From Marinobacter koreensis (GTDB lineage: Bacteria; Pseudomonadota; Gammaproteobacteria; Pseudomonadales; Oleiphilaceae): a stretch of 64,000 bases of DNA. Positions within the stretch are counted from its first letter, which is position 1. Each line of letters starts with the position of its first letter. The DNA is taken from contig NZ_JAKZAJ010000001.1 in NCBI RefSeq assembly GCF_023156285.1, forward strand, positions 558,001-622,000, given 5' to 3'. Shown piece after piece: positions 38,204-50,416 of the stretch. The notes beneath the pieces were generated by a model. That model was not told where the DNA came from, ran no database searches, and saw only the letters and a program-made list of their open reading frames with translations. The translations under genes and the position numbers were made by a program.

Positions 38204-38902
38204 GTTTATGACATAGTATATTTTGCAACTGACGCAAAACAGCGGATTCTCGCCGGTACCAATCAAGTTTTCCATACACGCCAGTTTCAAATCGACCGAA
38301 GACAATTTTTATTCACATTTCGGAAGTGGCAGGCAGTTAGGTTCGGTCTGCCTTGGGCGAGACTGCAAAAGGTCGCCGACACTTGTCCTGGTGAAAGGCT
38401 TTATGAAGAATTGCTAATAGGAAATCATGCACTGGCGACGGTCCACCGGCTTATTATGAAGGTTAGGGAATCCTGTCTGGGCTGGGGCTAATTCTATAGC
38501 ATTCTCAAGCAGATTCAGGAGGCTTTCAAGTCGTTTGAGTGTCAGAAAGTTCTTCATCGCTTAAGATAGAATCCCAGGAAGTTTATTTCATCACTTTACA
38601 ACTTTTAACGGTTTTAAGTAATTGATTTTGTGTTAAAAAAAGATTAACCCCTTGCGTGTGGGGAAAGTTTACGTACACTCACCAACCTGTCGAAAGACTG
38701 CAGGGCGTTTGGAAACATGAACCTCATGCCTTTAAACGAATGATAGTTGCTCGCTTCAGAGTACTCTGTGTATTTCGCTAGAAGTGTTGAAAAAGGCGTA
38801 CCTGAAATATTGGGATTCGGAGCAGATCGCTAATTATCTGCGAACTCGCTGTTGACATCCTAATACGCGCTAACATGGCGAGACGGAGTGAGACCTTATC
38901 TA
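38204..38902. other. 699-base gap before the polysaccharide locus
   Basis: No gene is convincing here. The middle part (about 38590-38660) is AT-rich with A and T runs, as in promoter or H-NS-type silenced DNA. TTGACA at 38853 could be a -35 for the exporter gene, but no well-spaced -10 follows. I looked for a JUMPstart/ops element for RfaH (GGCGGTAGC core) and did not find one. The stretch marks the border between core genes and the accessory locus. Confidence 0.5.
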
Positions 38903-40408
38903 ATGCATCGTAGAGAACCAGCTGGAGTGGGCGTGCAAGCCGATTTGAACGAACGAACCACGCCGGATGCAGGCAGCCTGAGTCAATGGGCTGTGAGTGC
39001 CGCCAATGATCGGGCCTGGGATGAGGCAGCCAGTCGCTGGGCGCTGGTCAGAAAGCTTTACCCTCAGCATGCGCCGGGATGGGTGCAGGGTGCTATTGCC
39101 GAGCGTGAGTTGAAAAATTATGCGCAGAGCGAAGCGTTGCTTGAGCATGCGAAGCAGGCGTTCCCCGGGAATCCTAATGTGCTTCTTCAGTGGGCCGAGC
39201 TGCATATAGTTGAGCAGCAAGCCGATCTCGCGTTGGAAAAGCTCAGGACAGTAGTGGACGCGTTTCCAGATGACATGGCCGGTTATGCCAGGCTCACAGA
39301 CGTGCTGGCGACGCTGGGCCGCTTCGATGAGGCGGCTAAGGTAAACCAGCGTGTGCGAGAGCTTTTTCCCGACCGGCCTCGCGGCTGGCAGCAATACGCC
39401 GAACTCGCAATGCAGCAAGAACGCTGGGCAGAAGCCCTGACGCGTTGGTCCATGATGCGGGAGCGCTTTGCCAATCACGCCGCCGGGTATATGCGTGCCG
39501 CTGTAGCGGCGGAAAACCTTGGCGACCGGCGTTTGGCCAAAACGCTCCGACTGGCGCGCGAATACGGTAATGCCTGGCTGGAGAGCACGCTTGGTGGCGA
39601 TAGCCGAGCGACGGCTCATCGTGTGAACCCGCCTCAGCGCCGGGGTATGCTGCAGTTCATAGAATTGGTCTGGACGAAAGCTCGGCTGAATTTAAAGAGT
39701 GAGGCCAACCAGAATTATCTTCGCTACCTCTGGTGGATCATCGATCCGTTGCTCTATATGGCGGTGTTCTACGTGGTTTTTGGTTTGCTGCTAAACCGGG
39801 GGGGCGATAATTTTGTGGTGTATCTTTTGTCCGGCCTGGTGCCGTTCCAGTGGTTTGCCAAAACGGTACAGCTTGCTTCCGGGTCCATTATTGCCGGCAG
39901 TGGGCTAATGCATCAGGTTCGCATCTCGCCGATGTTCTTCCCCCTCGTGATGATTGTCCAAACGGCGGGGAAGCAGCTACTCGTCTTTGGAATGCTATTT
40001 CTATTTCTGATGCTGTACGGTTTGTACCCGGGTTGGCACTGGGTAGGTCTGGTTCCTGTGATCGTGACGCAACTGATTCTCACGGTGGTTGTGTCTGCCG
40101 CTGTCGCCATGATTATTCCGTTCGCCCGCGATATTGCCAATTTGATTCCAACGGGTCTCCAGTTTGTGATGTTTATGAGTGCAGTATTTTACAACACTGA
40201 CATTGTCCCCGATCGATGGCGAACAGTATTTTTCCTCAACCCCATGGCAACTCTGCTGGAGCAGTATCGAGTCGTCCTGCTCGACCAGCAATGGCCGGTG
40301 TGGTCATCCCTGGGATGGGTGATGCTCGGCTCTGGGTTGACGTTATTGGTCCTGCTGGCCGCCTACCGTCGGTTGGCGCCAATTTATCCGCGCGTAGTTC
40401 TTGAGTAA
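38903..40408 (+). CDS. TPR-ABC-2 permease fusion, polysaccharide exporter membrane subunit
   Basis: This protein of about 501 aa joins two parts. Residues 1 to about 240 are TPR-like helical repeats (NYAQSEALLEHAKQAFPGNP, LGRFDEAAKVNQRVRELFPD, QERWAEALTRWSMMRERF). From about 248 on it is an ABC-2 polysaccharide permease of Wzm/KpsM type (FIELVWTKARLNLKSE, LRYLWWIIDPLLYMAVFYVV, PMATLLEQYRVVLLDQQWP) with six hydrophobic helices. Normal Wzm proteins are about 260 aa and lack the front half. The permease sits with its ATPase, ten bases apart. The start may instead be GTG 38888. The TPR part would be cytosolic and could bind a biosynthetic partner or chain-length factor. Confidence 0.88.
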   Translation: MHRREPAGVGVQADLNERTTPDAGSLSQWAVSAANDRAWDEAASRWALVRKLYPQHAPGWVQGAIAERELKNYAQSEALLEHAKQAFPGNPNVLLQWAELHIVEQQADLALEKLRTVVDAFPDDMAGYARLTDVLATLGRFDEAAKVNQRVRELFPDRPRGWQQYAELAMQQERWAEALTRWSMMRERFANHAAGYMRAAVAAENLGDRRLAKTLRLAREYGNAWLESTLGGDSRATAHRVNPPQRRGMLQFIELVWTKARLNLKSEANQNYLRYLWWIIDPLLYMAVFYVVFGLLLNRGGDNFVVYLLSGLVPFQWFAKTVQLASGSIIAGSGLMHQVRISPMFFPLVMIVQTAGKQLLVFGMLFLFLMLYGLYPGWHWVGLVPVIVTQLILTVVVSAAVAMIIPFARDIANLIPTGLQFVMFMSAVFYNTDIVPDRWRTVFFLNPMATLLEQYRVVLLDQQWPVWSSLGWVMLGSGLTLLVLLAAYRRLAPIYPRVVLE

Positions 40409-40417
40409 TTGTCCGTG

Positions 40418-41053
40418 ATGCATCCTCAGAACGATACAGTCCTGTCTCTGTGTGACGTTGGCGTCCGCTATAAGCGCCGGGGCGGTCTACTGCAAAAGCC
40501 CGAGTACTTCCAGGCCCTGAAAAACGTGAGTTTTGATCTTCGCCAAGGGGAAACGCTTGGGATTGTAGGCCGCAACGGCGCTGGAAAATCGACCCTGCTT
40601 CGGGTGATGGCTGGCATTATTCGGCCGGATCAGGGCCGGGTCATCAACTATGGAGTGTCTGTGTCTTTGTTGGCTCTGCAGGCTGGATTTGATCCGGAGT
40701 TACCGGGCCGTGACAACGCCATTATGAACGGAATGCTACTGGGTTATACCCGTCGGCAAGTAGAGGCCAGAATGACCGATATCGTTGCATTCAGCGAACT
40801 GGGCGACTTTATCGACGAGCCTGTAAAAACCTATTCGTCCGGCATGCGCTCTCGGCTTGGCTTTTCTGTTTCCGTATTTATGACACCGGACGTGCTTTTG
40901 CTGGATGAAATTCTGAGCGTGGGTGATAGGGGCTTCCGTGAAAAGGCCGAGTCTGAAATGACCCGGAAAATGAGTTCCGACCAGACCATTGTCTTGGTCT
41001 CACACTCGGAAAATCAGATTAATCGGCTTTGCGACAGGGTTATTTGTTTATGA
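40418..41053 (+). CDS. wzt: Polysaccharide ABC exporter ATPase (Wzt/KpsT type)
   Basis: This 211-aa ATPase pairs with the TPR-permease fusion to export a lipid-linked or capsular polysaccharide across the inner membrane. Walker A is VGRNGAGKSTLLRVMAG, the signature KTYSSGMRSRLGFSVS and Walker B PDVLLLDEILSVGD, with the switch His in VLVSHSEN. It is short and lacks the C-terminal carbohydrate-binding domain found in Wzt proteins that recognise capped chains, so it is KpsT-like in build. Its stop overlaps the acyltransferase ATG by four bases. Confidence 0.93.
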   Translation: MHPQNDTVLSLCDVGVRYKRRGGLLQKPEYFQALKNVSFDLRQGETLGIVGRNGAGKSTLLRVMAGIIRPDQGRVINYGVSVSLLALQAGFDPELPGRDNAIMNGMLLGYTRRQVEARMTDIVAFSELGDFIDEPVKTYSSGMRSRLGFSVSVFMTPDVLLLDEILSVGDRGFREKAESEMTRKMSSDQTIVLVSHSENQINRLCDRVICL

Positions 41054-42120
41054 GGTTCACGGAGGCAAAAAGCGCGTCCCGTGTATTGCCAAAGCGGCTC
41101 CCAGCGCTGGATGGGTTACGTGGCTTGCTCGCGCTCAGTGTGGCGTACTCCCATTCCTTTGGTCACATTTTGGGTTGGCAAGATAGCTATTCTCCAATAA
41201 AAAACGGAGCTTATGCAGTTGATGTTTTTTTTATTCTTTCGGGAATTGTGCTTTATCATGCCTACAAGCATCGATTTGACGAATCGGAGCGGCCAATTAA
41301 GAACTTTGTTTTAGTTCGATTTTTTAGATTGTGGCCAACTCATATTGTTACCCTAGTGCTAGTCTTTGTTGCATTTTTGCTAACACAAGGCATCCTTCTA
41401 CCAGGTTGGGTTAAGGTTCATAACTCGGTTAAAGGGGTTGCACTGGATAGTGCGCTTCTGAGTTCCCTTGGCCTTTTTGGCAATTATGGATCAGTTAACC
41501 AACCAAGCTGGTCGATTTCTGTTGAAATGTGGGCGGGCTCTTTAGTTATGCTTGCCTTTTTTCGATCTTGGATTTTTGCTGTGCCTCTTGTGGTATTAGG
41601 GGCAAGCGTTCTTATTCAGCCAGATATTAGCGTCAAAGACGGAGGGGGGGGGCAATATCTCGCGTTTTCTTCTGGCGTTTGGCGATGCGTTTTCGGGATG
41701 TCCTTAGGTGTTCTTGTGTATAAGTTTTTCGAAAGAATGAAAGTTCGCCTGAACGTACCTGTGTTAAATGTATTGTCAGCTGCAGTATTTGTCATCATTG
41801 CAGCGTTTGTGATTGGCTATTCACCCACAAAGTGGCAATACATTGTGGCAACCATTTTGGTTGCGGTGGGCGTGATGTGCCTCCCATTCTCTCAGGGCTG
41901 GACATTTCAGCTATTAGAAAATTCAGCTATTCGCCGTCTCGGAGAGCTGTCGTTCAGTGTGTATTTGCTACACACGCCGGTGATCTATTTTTTGCTCCCG
42001 TTCAAAGGGTATGGAGAATTCGCAAATGTGCTTTTGGCGCATTTGGCGATAGCGATATCGTTGGGTTTGTCGGTGTACTTGAATAAGCACGTTGAGAAGA
42101 AGTTCGCCTATAAATGGTAG
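41050..42120 (+). CDS. Acyltransferase family 3 membrane O-acyltransferase
   Basis: This 356-aa integral membrane protein belongs to acyltransferase family 3 (OafA/YrhL type), which adds acetyl or similar groups to surface glycans. The N-terminal LPALDGLRGLLALSVAYSHS holds the conserved catalytic-region histidine and arginine; about ten helices follow, with VFFILSGIVLYHAYKHRF and FSVYLLHTPVIYFLLPF typical. There is no SGNH tail domain. It overlaps wzt by ATGA. Base composition is AT-richer than the exporter genes, as in other likely acquired parts of this locus. Confidence 0.9.
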   Translation: MRFTEAKSASRVLPKRLPALDGLRGLLALSVAYSHSFGHILGWQDSYSPIKNGAYAVDVFFILSGIVLYHAYKHRFDESERPIKNFVLVRFFRLWPTHIVTLVLVFVAFLLTQGILLPGWVKVHNSVKGVALDSALLSSLGLFGNYGSVNQPSWSISVEMWAGSLVMLAFFRSWIFAVPLVVLGASVLIQPDISVKDGGGGQYLAFSSGVWRCVFGMSLGVLVYKFFERMKVRLNVPVLNVLSAAVFVIIAAFVIGYSPTKWQYIVATILVAVGVMCLPFSQGWTFQLLENSAIRRLGELSFSVYLLHTPVIYFLLPFKGYGEFANVLLAHLAIAISLGLSVYLNKHVEKKFAYKW

Positions 42121-42153
42121 TTTGGTTTTACTTGATAGCTACAGGGATTGGAT

Positions 42154-44067
42154 ATGTCAAAGTCAGTTAAGATTTTTACTTGCCACCACAAAGAAAGTGC
42201 GTTTTTGAAAGACGCTGTCTTTCAGCCGATTCATGTTGGCAAAGCGAACAATCCCAACGATATTGGATGCCCGGGTGATGATACCGGAGATAATATTTCC
42301 TTTAAAAATCCCTATTATTGCGAGCTGACTGCACATTATTGGATGTGGAAGAATGCAGGCGAAAATGATTATCTTGGTTTAATGCATTATCGCCGACATT
42401 TATCCTTCCAGACTGAAACCGAGTTACAGGAAGACAATTGGGGTGTGGTGGTTGATAAGGAAATTAACGACGCGTACCAGAAGAAGCATGGGCTCAATGA
42501 GCAGGCCATCAAAAGTCTCCTAACCCAGCATGATGTGCTTCTGCCGAAACAGTGGGATGTTCGAAAGGCAGGCAGCCGTGATAACTATGATCATTATCGG
42601 AAATCACAGGATCTTTTTATTGAAGACTATCAGGCGGCGATTGATGTTCTGCTGAAACAGCATCCTGAATATTACGGGGCGGTAAAAGAATACAATGAAA
42701 GCCCATTTGGTTATTATACCAATATGTTTGTTATGAAGCGTAGGATATTCGAGCAGTACTCAGAATGGCTGTTTGGAATTATGAGAGAGCTTGAAGAGGT
42801 CATCTCATTGCAGAACTACACTCAGCAGCAATGTCGGGTGTTCGGACATATTTCTGAGCGGCTATTGGGAATTTATTTTACCCATCACAAAAATGAGTGG
42901 GTGATTAAAGAGCTTCAGAGAACCTTCGTTCAGAAAGAGTCATTCAATGGCGGTGTGAAGCCTTGGTTTTCTTCCAAGAACCATCCAATCGTTATTTGTT
43001 TCGACAACAATTACGCGCACTCGGGCGGTGCGCTTATCCAATCGATTGTCAACAACGCGTCTTCTGACAAAAATTATGACATTCTGATTCTGGAAAATGG
43101 AGTCTCCCTGAGGAATAAGGAGCGGCTTCTGAAGCTGGTGGAAAGCCGTCAAAACGTTTATCTCCGATTCTTCAATGTTAATGCTTTTGACGAAATCAAG
43201 CACGTTCACACCCGGGCGCATTTTAGCCCGGCCACCTATGCTCGGCTGTTCATACCGAAAATTTTCGTCGAACAATCCAAAGTGCTGTTTATTGATGCGG
43301 ATACCGTTGTCAACGATGATGTTGCCAAACTCTTCCAAACTGAGCTTGGTGATAACCTCATTGCCGCAGTTAAGGACATCGTGATGGAGGGTTTTGTCAG
43401 GTTTCGGGCGATTTCCGACCACCACACGGGCGCCTTGGAGGCCGGGGAGTATCTTCGAAAGTACCTTGGCATGAGAAACCCGGACGACTACTTCCAGGCC
43501 GGTTTGATTTTGTTCAATCTCGAGAAAATGCGCGAAGAGGATACATACTCCCGTCTTATCAAAGTGCTGACAGAGAAAGTGTATTGGTTTCTCGATCAGG
43601 ACATCATGAATAAGGTGTTTGAGGGTCGAGTGCATTTTTTGCCGTTAAACTGGAACGTTTTCCACGGTAATGGAAATACGTATGAGTTTTTCCCGGGGTT
43701 GAAGTTCTCGACCTTCTCCCGTTTTCTCGAAGCCAGAAGGGCGCCATCTATGGTGCATTTCGCGGGCGATCAGAAGCCTTGGGACAATCCGGGGGTGGAT
43801 TTTGCAGAGCTTTACTGGGCTGCTCTCGGGGAGACTCCTTGGTATGAAGAGCGGGTGAAAAACCTCATTAGTAAACGTCTGAGAGATAGCAACGTTCATC
43901 ATGAGAGTCCAGTCGTTCGGCTGAGTAAGGAAGAGCGTTTTAGGCGGTTTTTGAAGCCGTACGTAAAAAATGTTCTTCCTGTAGGTTCCAAGCGGTTGAA
44001 ATACGCTAGCAAATATTATTTTCGCGCCCTGTTTTTTTATAGGCGGATTTTTGATTTTTTGAAATAA
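42154..44067 (+). CDS. DUF4422-GT8 bifunctional glycosyltransferase
   Basis: This 637-aa protein joins two glycosyltransferase-like domains. Residues about 5-245 form a DUF4422 domain (IFTCHHKESAF, LTAHYWMWKNAGENDYLGL, MHYRRHL), found in sugar-transferring proteins of capsule loci. From about 275 to 545 there is a GT8 (retaining, galactosyltransferase-like) domain with VICFDNNYAHSGGALIQSI, the metal-binding DXD in VLFIDADTVVNDDV, and FQAGLILFNLEKMRE. A basic C-terminal tail follows. AGGGA precedes the ATG at 42154. Sugar donors cannot be read from sequence. It may add two residues in turn to a growing glycan. Confidence 0.88.
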   Translation: MSKSVKIFTCHHKESAFLKDAVFQPIHVGKANNPNDIGCPGDDTGDNISFKNPYYCELTAHYWMWKNAGENDYLGLMHYRRHLSFQTETELQEDNWGVVVDKEINDAYQKKHGLNEQAIKSLLTQHDVLLPKQWDVRKAGSRDNYDHYRKSQDLFIEDYQAAIDVLLKQHPEYYGAVKEYNESPFGYYTNMFVMKRRIFEQYSEWLFGIMRELEEVISLQNYTQQQCRVFGHISERLLGIYFTHHKNEWVIKELQRTFVQKESFNGGVKPWFSSKNHPIVICFDNNYAHSGGALIQSIVNNASSDKNYDILILENGVSLRNKERLLKLVESRQNVYLRFFNVNAFDEIKHVHTRAHFSPATYARLFIPKIFVEQSKVLFIDADTVVNDDVAKLFQTELGDNLIAAVKDIVMEGFVRFRAISDHHTGALEAGEYLRKYLGMRNPDDYFQAGLILFNLEKMREEDTYSRLIKVLTEKVYWFLDQDIMNKVFEGRVHFLPLNWNVFHGNGNTYEFFPGLKFSTFSRFLEARRAPSMVHFAGDQKPWDNPGVDFAELYWAALGETPWYEERVKNLISKRLRDSNVHHESPVVRLSKEERFRRFLKPYVKNVLPVGSKRLKYASKYYFRALFFYRRIFDFLK

Positions 44068-44110
44068 CTAACTTTTTTCAGCTTTTCCGAGTGTATAGGG
44101 TAGGGTGTGT

Positions 44111-46310
<2,200 letters not shown>

Positions 46311-46339
46311 CATAGTGAAGTACAAGGGACTAATTTCTG

Positions 46340-47239
46340 ATGAGTAAAATCAAAAAGGCGGTTATTCCGGTAGCGGGCCTTGGAACGAGAATGCTGCCGG
46401 CATCGAAGGCTATACCGAAGGAAATGTTGCCGATTGTCGATAAACCGCTGATTCAATATGTCGTGAACGAATGTATTGCTGCGGGTATTAAAGAGATTGT
46501 TCTGGTAACCCACTCGTCGAAAAATTCTATCGAGAATCACTTTGATACGTCGTTTGAGCTGGAGGCCACACTGGAGAAGCGTGTAAAACGGCAGTTGTTG
46601 GAAGAGGTTCAGAGCATTTGCCCACGTGGTGTCACCATCATGCATGTACGCCAGGGGGTCGCCATGGGGTTGGGGCATGCGGTGCTGAGCGCTCGCCCAT
46701 TAGTGGGCGATTCCCCCTTTGCAGTGGTACTTCCGGATGTATTATTGGATGATGCGAGTGCGGATCTCAGAAAGGAGAATCTGGCAGCTCTTGTGCAGCG
46801 TTTCGAAAGTACGGGGCGTAGCCAGGTGCTTGTGGAACCGGTCCCTCGGGAGAAAGTATCGAATTATGGTGTGGTTGATGTAAGCGGTACGGAGCTTCAG
46901 CCCGGCAACAGCGCGGAGTTGAGGGAAATTGTTGAGAAGCCAGCACCAGATGAGGCCCCATCAAACCTTTCCGTCGTTGGGCGTTATGTGTTTTCTGAGG
47001 CGCTTTGGGACATTCTTGCGCATACAGGGCCAGGAGCCGGTGGTGAGGTTCAGCTTACCGATGCAATCGCTGCGCTTATGGCACAGGAAAGCGTCGAGGC
47101 TTACCACATGGTTGGTAAATCTCACGATTGTGGCGACAAGCTGGGTTACCTCAAGGCTTTCGTTGAATATGCGGCGCGGCACGAGCGGTTCGGAGAGCAG
47201 TTTTCTCGATGGTTGAGGGAAAATGTTGTCGCTGTGTAA
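46340..47239 (+). CDS. galU: UTP-glucose-1-phosphate uridylyltransferase GalU
   Basis: GalU makes UDP-glucose from UTP and glucose 1-phosphate, the precursor for UDP-galactose through GalE. The 299-aa protein shows [48 protein letters not shown] and [12 protein letters not shown], and is of normal length. It is cotranscribed with glf, 29 bases downstream, and its end overlaps the next glycosyltransferase start by 17 bases. Confidence 0.97.
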   Translation: MSKIKKAVIPVAGLGTRMLPASKAIPKEMLPIVDKPLIQYVVNECIAAGIKEIVLVTHSSKNSIENHFDTSFELEATLEKRVKRQLLEEVQSICPRGVTIMHVRQGVAMGLGHAVLSARPLVGDSPFAVVLPDVLLDDASADLRKENLAALVQRFESTGRSQVLVEPVPREKVSNYGVVDVSGTELQPGNSAELREIVEKPAPDEAPSNLSVVGRYVFSEALWDILAHTGPGAGGEVQLTDAIAALMAQESVEAYHMVGKSHDCGDKLGYLKAFVEYAARHERFGEQFSRWLRENVVAV

Positions 47240-48182
47240 CAAGCACCGTCCGGTTACGGCTGTAATCGTGACCTTTAATCGGCTCGCAGAGTTGAAGGTC
47301 ACCCTTGCAGCTACCTTGAGTCAGCCGTTTACCCGTGTTGTGGTGGTGGATAATCATTCGTCTGACGGTACCGGTGAATGGCTGGATTCCCAAGATGATG
47401 ATCGACTGATTGTGCTAAGGCTGAATCGGAATTCTGGCGGAGCCGGTGGTTTCAAGGTTGCGCTGCAATGGTTGCAGCGCTCCAGATATACCTCGGATGA
47501 GTGGCTGGTGTTGTTCGACGATGACGCCCAGCCTGCCTCAGGATTTGTCGAGACGCTTTCAAGGCGCGCGAGCGGAGGAAAGTGTGACGTACTCGTTAGT
47601 GCTGTTTATGGCACGGATGGTAAGCCGATTGAGATGAACCGGGCGTTGGCACGTGTGCCGCGTTCTTTCATTGATCAGTTTCGTTTTGCTTTTAATCGGC
47701 AGCATTATGTGGTGAGTGATTATGCTCACATATCCAGAACTGAGGCAGCCTCGTTCGTGGGTCTTGCTATTCGGGCGGATATCGCGCTTGCGAATTTGGA
47801 TCTTTTGCGAGAAGAGTTTTTTATTTATTTTGATGATGTTTTTTTTACTTGGGGCTTAACTCAACGAGGATACTCTGGGTGTTTTGCGCCTGATTTGCAC
47901 TTCGTCCACCGCGTAAATTTTCGTCGTGGTCAATCTATTAACCCTCCCTGGAAAGCCTATTTTTACACTCGGAACATGTTCCCTTTATACAGGGCCTATT
48001 CACCGGTCTGGTTTCTGGTGCCCGTGATGATGCGGTTGGCAAATGTGTTATTGGTTGCTGCTCGTCAGACTGGTGCCCGTAAGGCTATCTTGGCACACAG
48101 TGTGCGCGGGTTCTGGCATGGGCTTACTGGAAACTTCGCTTACAATCCACTGTATAAAAACACTACAAAGAACGAGATCTGA
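47223..48182 (+). CDS. GT2 glycosyltransferase, candidate galactofuranosyltransferase
   Basis: This 319-aa family 2 glycosyltransferase has the GT-A start [35 protein letters not shown], and the metal-binding [11 protein letters not shown]. The segment [19 protein letters not shown] follows, with a late histidine in HFVHRVNF. The Asp-Asp-Asp and the overall build resemble the GlfT/rhamnosyl and galactofuranosyl transferase group. With glf two genes upstream, Galf transfer is a reasonable guess but not proved. The stop overlaps the next gene start (TGATG). Confidence 0.88.
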   Translation: MLSLCNKHRPVTAVIVTFNRLAELKVTLAATLSQPFTRVVVVDNHSSDGTGEWLDSQDDDRLIVLRLNRNSGGAGGFKVALQWLQRSRYTSDEWLVLFDDDAQPASGFVETLSRRASGGKCDVLVSAVYGTDGKPIEMNRALARVPRSFIDQFRFAFNRQHYVVSDYAHISRTEAASFVGLAIRADIALANLDLLREEFFIYFDDVFFTWGLTQRGYSGCFAPDLHFVHRVNFRRGQSINPPWKAYFYTRNMFPLYRAYSPVWFLVPVMMRLANVLLVAARQTGARKAILAHSVRGFWHGLTGNFAYNPLYKNTTKNEI

Positions 48183-49378
48183 TGGCGGCCAAAACTGAGG
48201 CTGACTACACTGAGCCTAAACCGATCCGGGGAACGTTGTGTTACCTGGTGAATGTTGCGTGGTATTTTGAGTTGCATTGGCAGGAGCGAGCCAAGTCTGC
48301 ATTAGAGGCGGGCTGGCAGGTTCATTTATTGGCAGGTCAGCTTACTCAAGAAACACGCGAGGCAATGGAGTATCAGGGTATCCAGTGCCACGAAATACCA
48401 TTGGTTCGGGGGAGCTTTAACCCGTTCAGGTTGATAAAGACATATATACACGTGCGCCGTATTCTTCGTAATCTGGATGCGGATGTCATTCATTGTATTA
48501 CATTATTACCCAATCTTTTAGGTGCAATGGTCGCCAAGACGGGGAGCCGGCCAGTAATCTGCAGTATCACAGGCACCGGATGGGTTTTCAGTGGTAGTAC
48601 AGGCTTTGCGAAAATGTTGCGTACTTTTGTTGTTTTCTGGTTCCGTTGGGTGGCACGTAACCCTCTGCTCAGGTTTGTGTTTGAAAATAATGATGATCAA
48701 GCACTCTTCAGAAAGCTGCGTATAGCGAGGAATGCCAACGACAGACTGATTTTGGGTGCCGGAGTTGATACTTCAGTTTATTACCCTTCCGCTGAAGAAA
48801 AAAGAGGATTTGACTGTTACACAGATAATAAGCCGATAGTATTTCTTTTTGCATCTCGTTTCTTATATAGCAAAGGTTTGGGAGATCTCATTGCTGCTGT
48901 TGGGGCGCTAAATGACGATGGCTACAACTGTGTTCTCAGAATTTGTGGTTTTGAAGACTCAGGAAACCCCGATGCTATTCCTTCAAAGGTGTTAGAGCAT
49001 TGGAGCAGACTGGCTTTTGTTGATTGGCTGGGCCAGCGCCGGGATATGTCGAACGTTTTGAAGAGCTGTGATGTTGTTGTACTGCCTACCTCATACGGAG
49101 AGGGCGTGCCCAGAATATTAATTGAGGCAGCAGCCAGCGGAAAGCCTTGTGTGGCGACCGATATTGCAGGATGCCGGGAAATTATAATAGATGGTGTAAA
49201 TGGGACTTTGATACGTCCTGAAGACCCTTTGGCTCTGCGGGAGGCGTTAAAGCAGTTTGTTGAGTCACCGCAGCTGATCTCGAATTTTGGGAAAGCCGGC
49301 CGAAATATTGTTTTGGAGAAATTTGATCAGGGTTATGTAAACGCTGATACTGTGGCGTTATATGAAAGCTTGATTTAA
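48182..49378 (+). CDS. GT4 glycosyltransferase
   Basis: This 398-aa GT-B protein belongs to the large GT4 family of retaining transferases. The N-terminal acceptor half begins at GTLCYLVNVAWYFELHWQER. The C-terminal donor half has PIVFLFASRFLYSKGLGDLI, and GEGVPRILIEAAASGKPCVA with the E-x7-E motif, followed by DIAGCREIIIDGVNGTLI. The sugar transferred is unknown. It overlaps the GT2 gene by one base and precedes galE by 24 bases. Codons are more AT-rich towards the end. Confidence 0.88.
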   Translation: MAAKTEADYTEPKPIRGTLCYLVNVAWYFELHWQERAKSALEAGWQVHLLAGQLTQETREAMEYQGIQCHEIPLVRGSFNPFRLIKTYIHVRRILRNLDADVIHCITLLPNLLGAMVAKTGSRPVICSITGTGWVFSGSTGFAKMLRTFVVFWFRWVARNPLLRFVFENNDDQALFRKLRIARNANDRLILGAGVDTSVYYPSAEEKRGFDCYTDNKPIVFLFASRFLYSKGLGDLIAAVGALNDDGYNCVLRICGFEDSGNPDAIPSKVLEHWSRLAFVDWLGQRRDMSNVLKSCDVVVLPTSYGEGVPRILIEAAASGKPCVATDIAGCREIIIDGVNGTLIRPEDPLALREALKQFVESPQLISNFGKAGRNIVLEKFDQGYVNADTVALYESLI

Positions 49379-49402
49379 AAAAAATTTAATAGTTGAGTGG
49401 TT

Positions 49403-50398
49403 ATGGATCTTCTAGTGGTAGGTGGTGCAGGTTATATTGGTTCGCAAATGACCAAACAGCTTGTTAGAGGTGGTCATTCGGTAGTTGTTCTGGATAACCT
49501 TTCAACGGGCTTTCGTTCCCTTACAAAATATGGCGATCTTGTTATTGGTGATCTAAACGATATTGAACTGTTGGATACGCTTTTCTCAAAAAAGAAATTC
49601 GATGGTGTTTTGCATTTTGCTGCCAATAGTCAAGTGGGTGAATCTGTTCGCAGTCCGGCAAAGTATTATAGTAATAACGTTGCTGGTACTCTGAACCTAT
49701 TGGACGCTATGATAAAACATAATGTCGCCAATCTTGTATTCTCGTCCACTGCAGCGACATTTGGCAATCCGGAGTATACCCCCATTGATGAGGCTCACCC
49801 CCAGGTGCCCATCAATCCCTACGGCAGAAGCAAATTAATGGTGGAAGAAATACTGCGGGACTACTGTGCTGCATACGGGCTTCGATCAGTTTGCTTGCGT
49901 TATTTCAACGCCTGCGGTGCAGACCCCGAGGGTGAATTGGGTGAGTGCCACGATCCCGAAACGCACCTTATTCCTTTGATACTGCAAGCTGCATCGGGTC
50001 GTCGTGATTCAATCATGGTGTTTGGTCGAGATTACCCTACGGAGGATGGCACCTGTGTGCGGGATTATGTCCATATCGAGGATTTGTGCTCGGCCCACAG
50101 TCTTGCATTAAAGAAACTTATTGACGGCGAGTTTGACGGCTTTTCCGCCTTTAACTTGGGTAACGGTGCAGGTTTCTCGGTTGATGAAGTTATCCGGGTC
50201 GCTAGCAATGTTGTTGCTGAGGATGGCAAAAGGATCATTGTGAGAGAGGGCGAGCGCAGACCCGGTGATCCGGCGGTTCTGGTCGCTGATGCAACCCAGG
50301 CCAGGTTACAATTCGGGTGGAAGCCGGCCTATGCGGATCTTGAAACCATCATCCGGCATGCCTGGTGTTGGGAAAAGAACCTAACAAGTAAAAAATGA
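49403..50398 (+). CDS. galE: UDP-glucose 4-epimerase GalE
   Basis: GalE interconverts UDP-glucose and UDP-galactose with bound NAD. The 331-aa SDR protein has the NAD loop VVGGAGYIGSQMTKQL, catalytic FSSTAATFGNPEY and YGRSK (Tyr-x3-Lys), CLRYFNACGADPEGELGECH and the C-terminal FQFGWKPAYADL-type end. It would supply UDP-galactose to Glf in this locus. ATG 49403 is preferred over GTG 49397; the ribosome site is weak in both cases. Confidence 0.94.
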   Translation: MDLLVVGGAGYIGSQMTKQLVRGGHSVVVLDNLSTGFRSLTKYGDLVIGDLNDIELLDTLFSKKKFDGVLHFAANSQVGESVRSPAKYYSNNVAGTLNLLDAMIKHNVANLVFSSTAATFGNPEYTPIDEAHPQVPINPYGRSKLMVEEILRDYCAAYGLRSVCLRYFNACGADPEGELGECHDPETHLIPLILQAASGRRDSIMVFGRDYPTEDGTCVRDYVHIEDLCSAHSLALKKLIDGEFDGFSAFNLGNGAGFSVDEVIRVASNVVAEDGKRIIVREGERRPGDPAVLVADATQARLQFGWKPAYADLETIIRHAWCWEKNLTSKK

Positions 50399-50416
50399 AC
50401 TAGGTAAGGTTACGCT

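Noticed and set aside
38223-38417. Small 64-codon frame after cysQ
   Set aside because: No ribosome site, no recognisable domain, and position in a low-information gap; not supported as a gene.
38204-38902. JUMPstart/ops element for RfaH control of the polysaccharide locus
   Set aside because: No GGCGGTAGC-type core was found; short partial matches are not enough.
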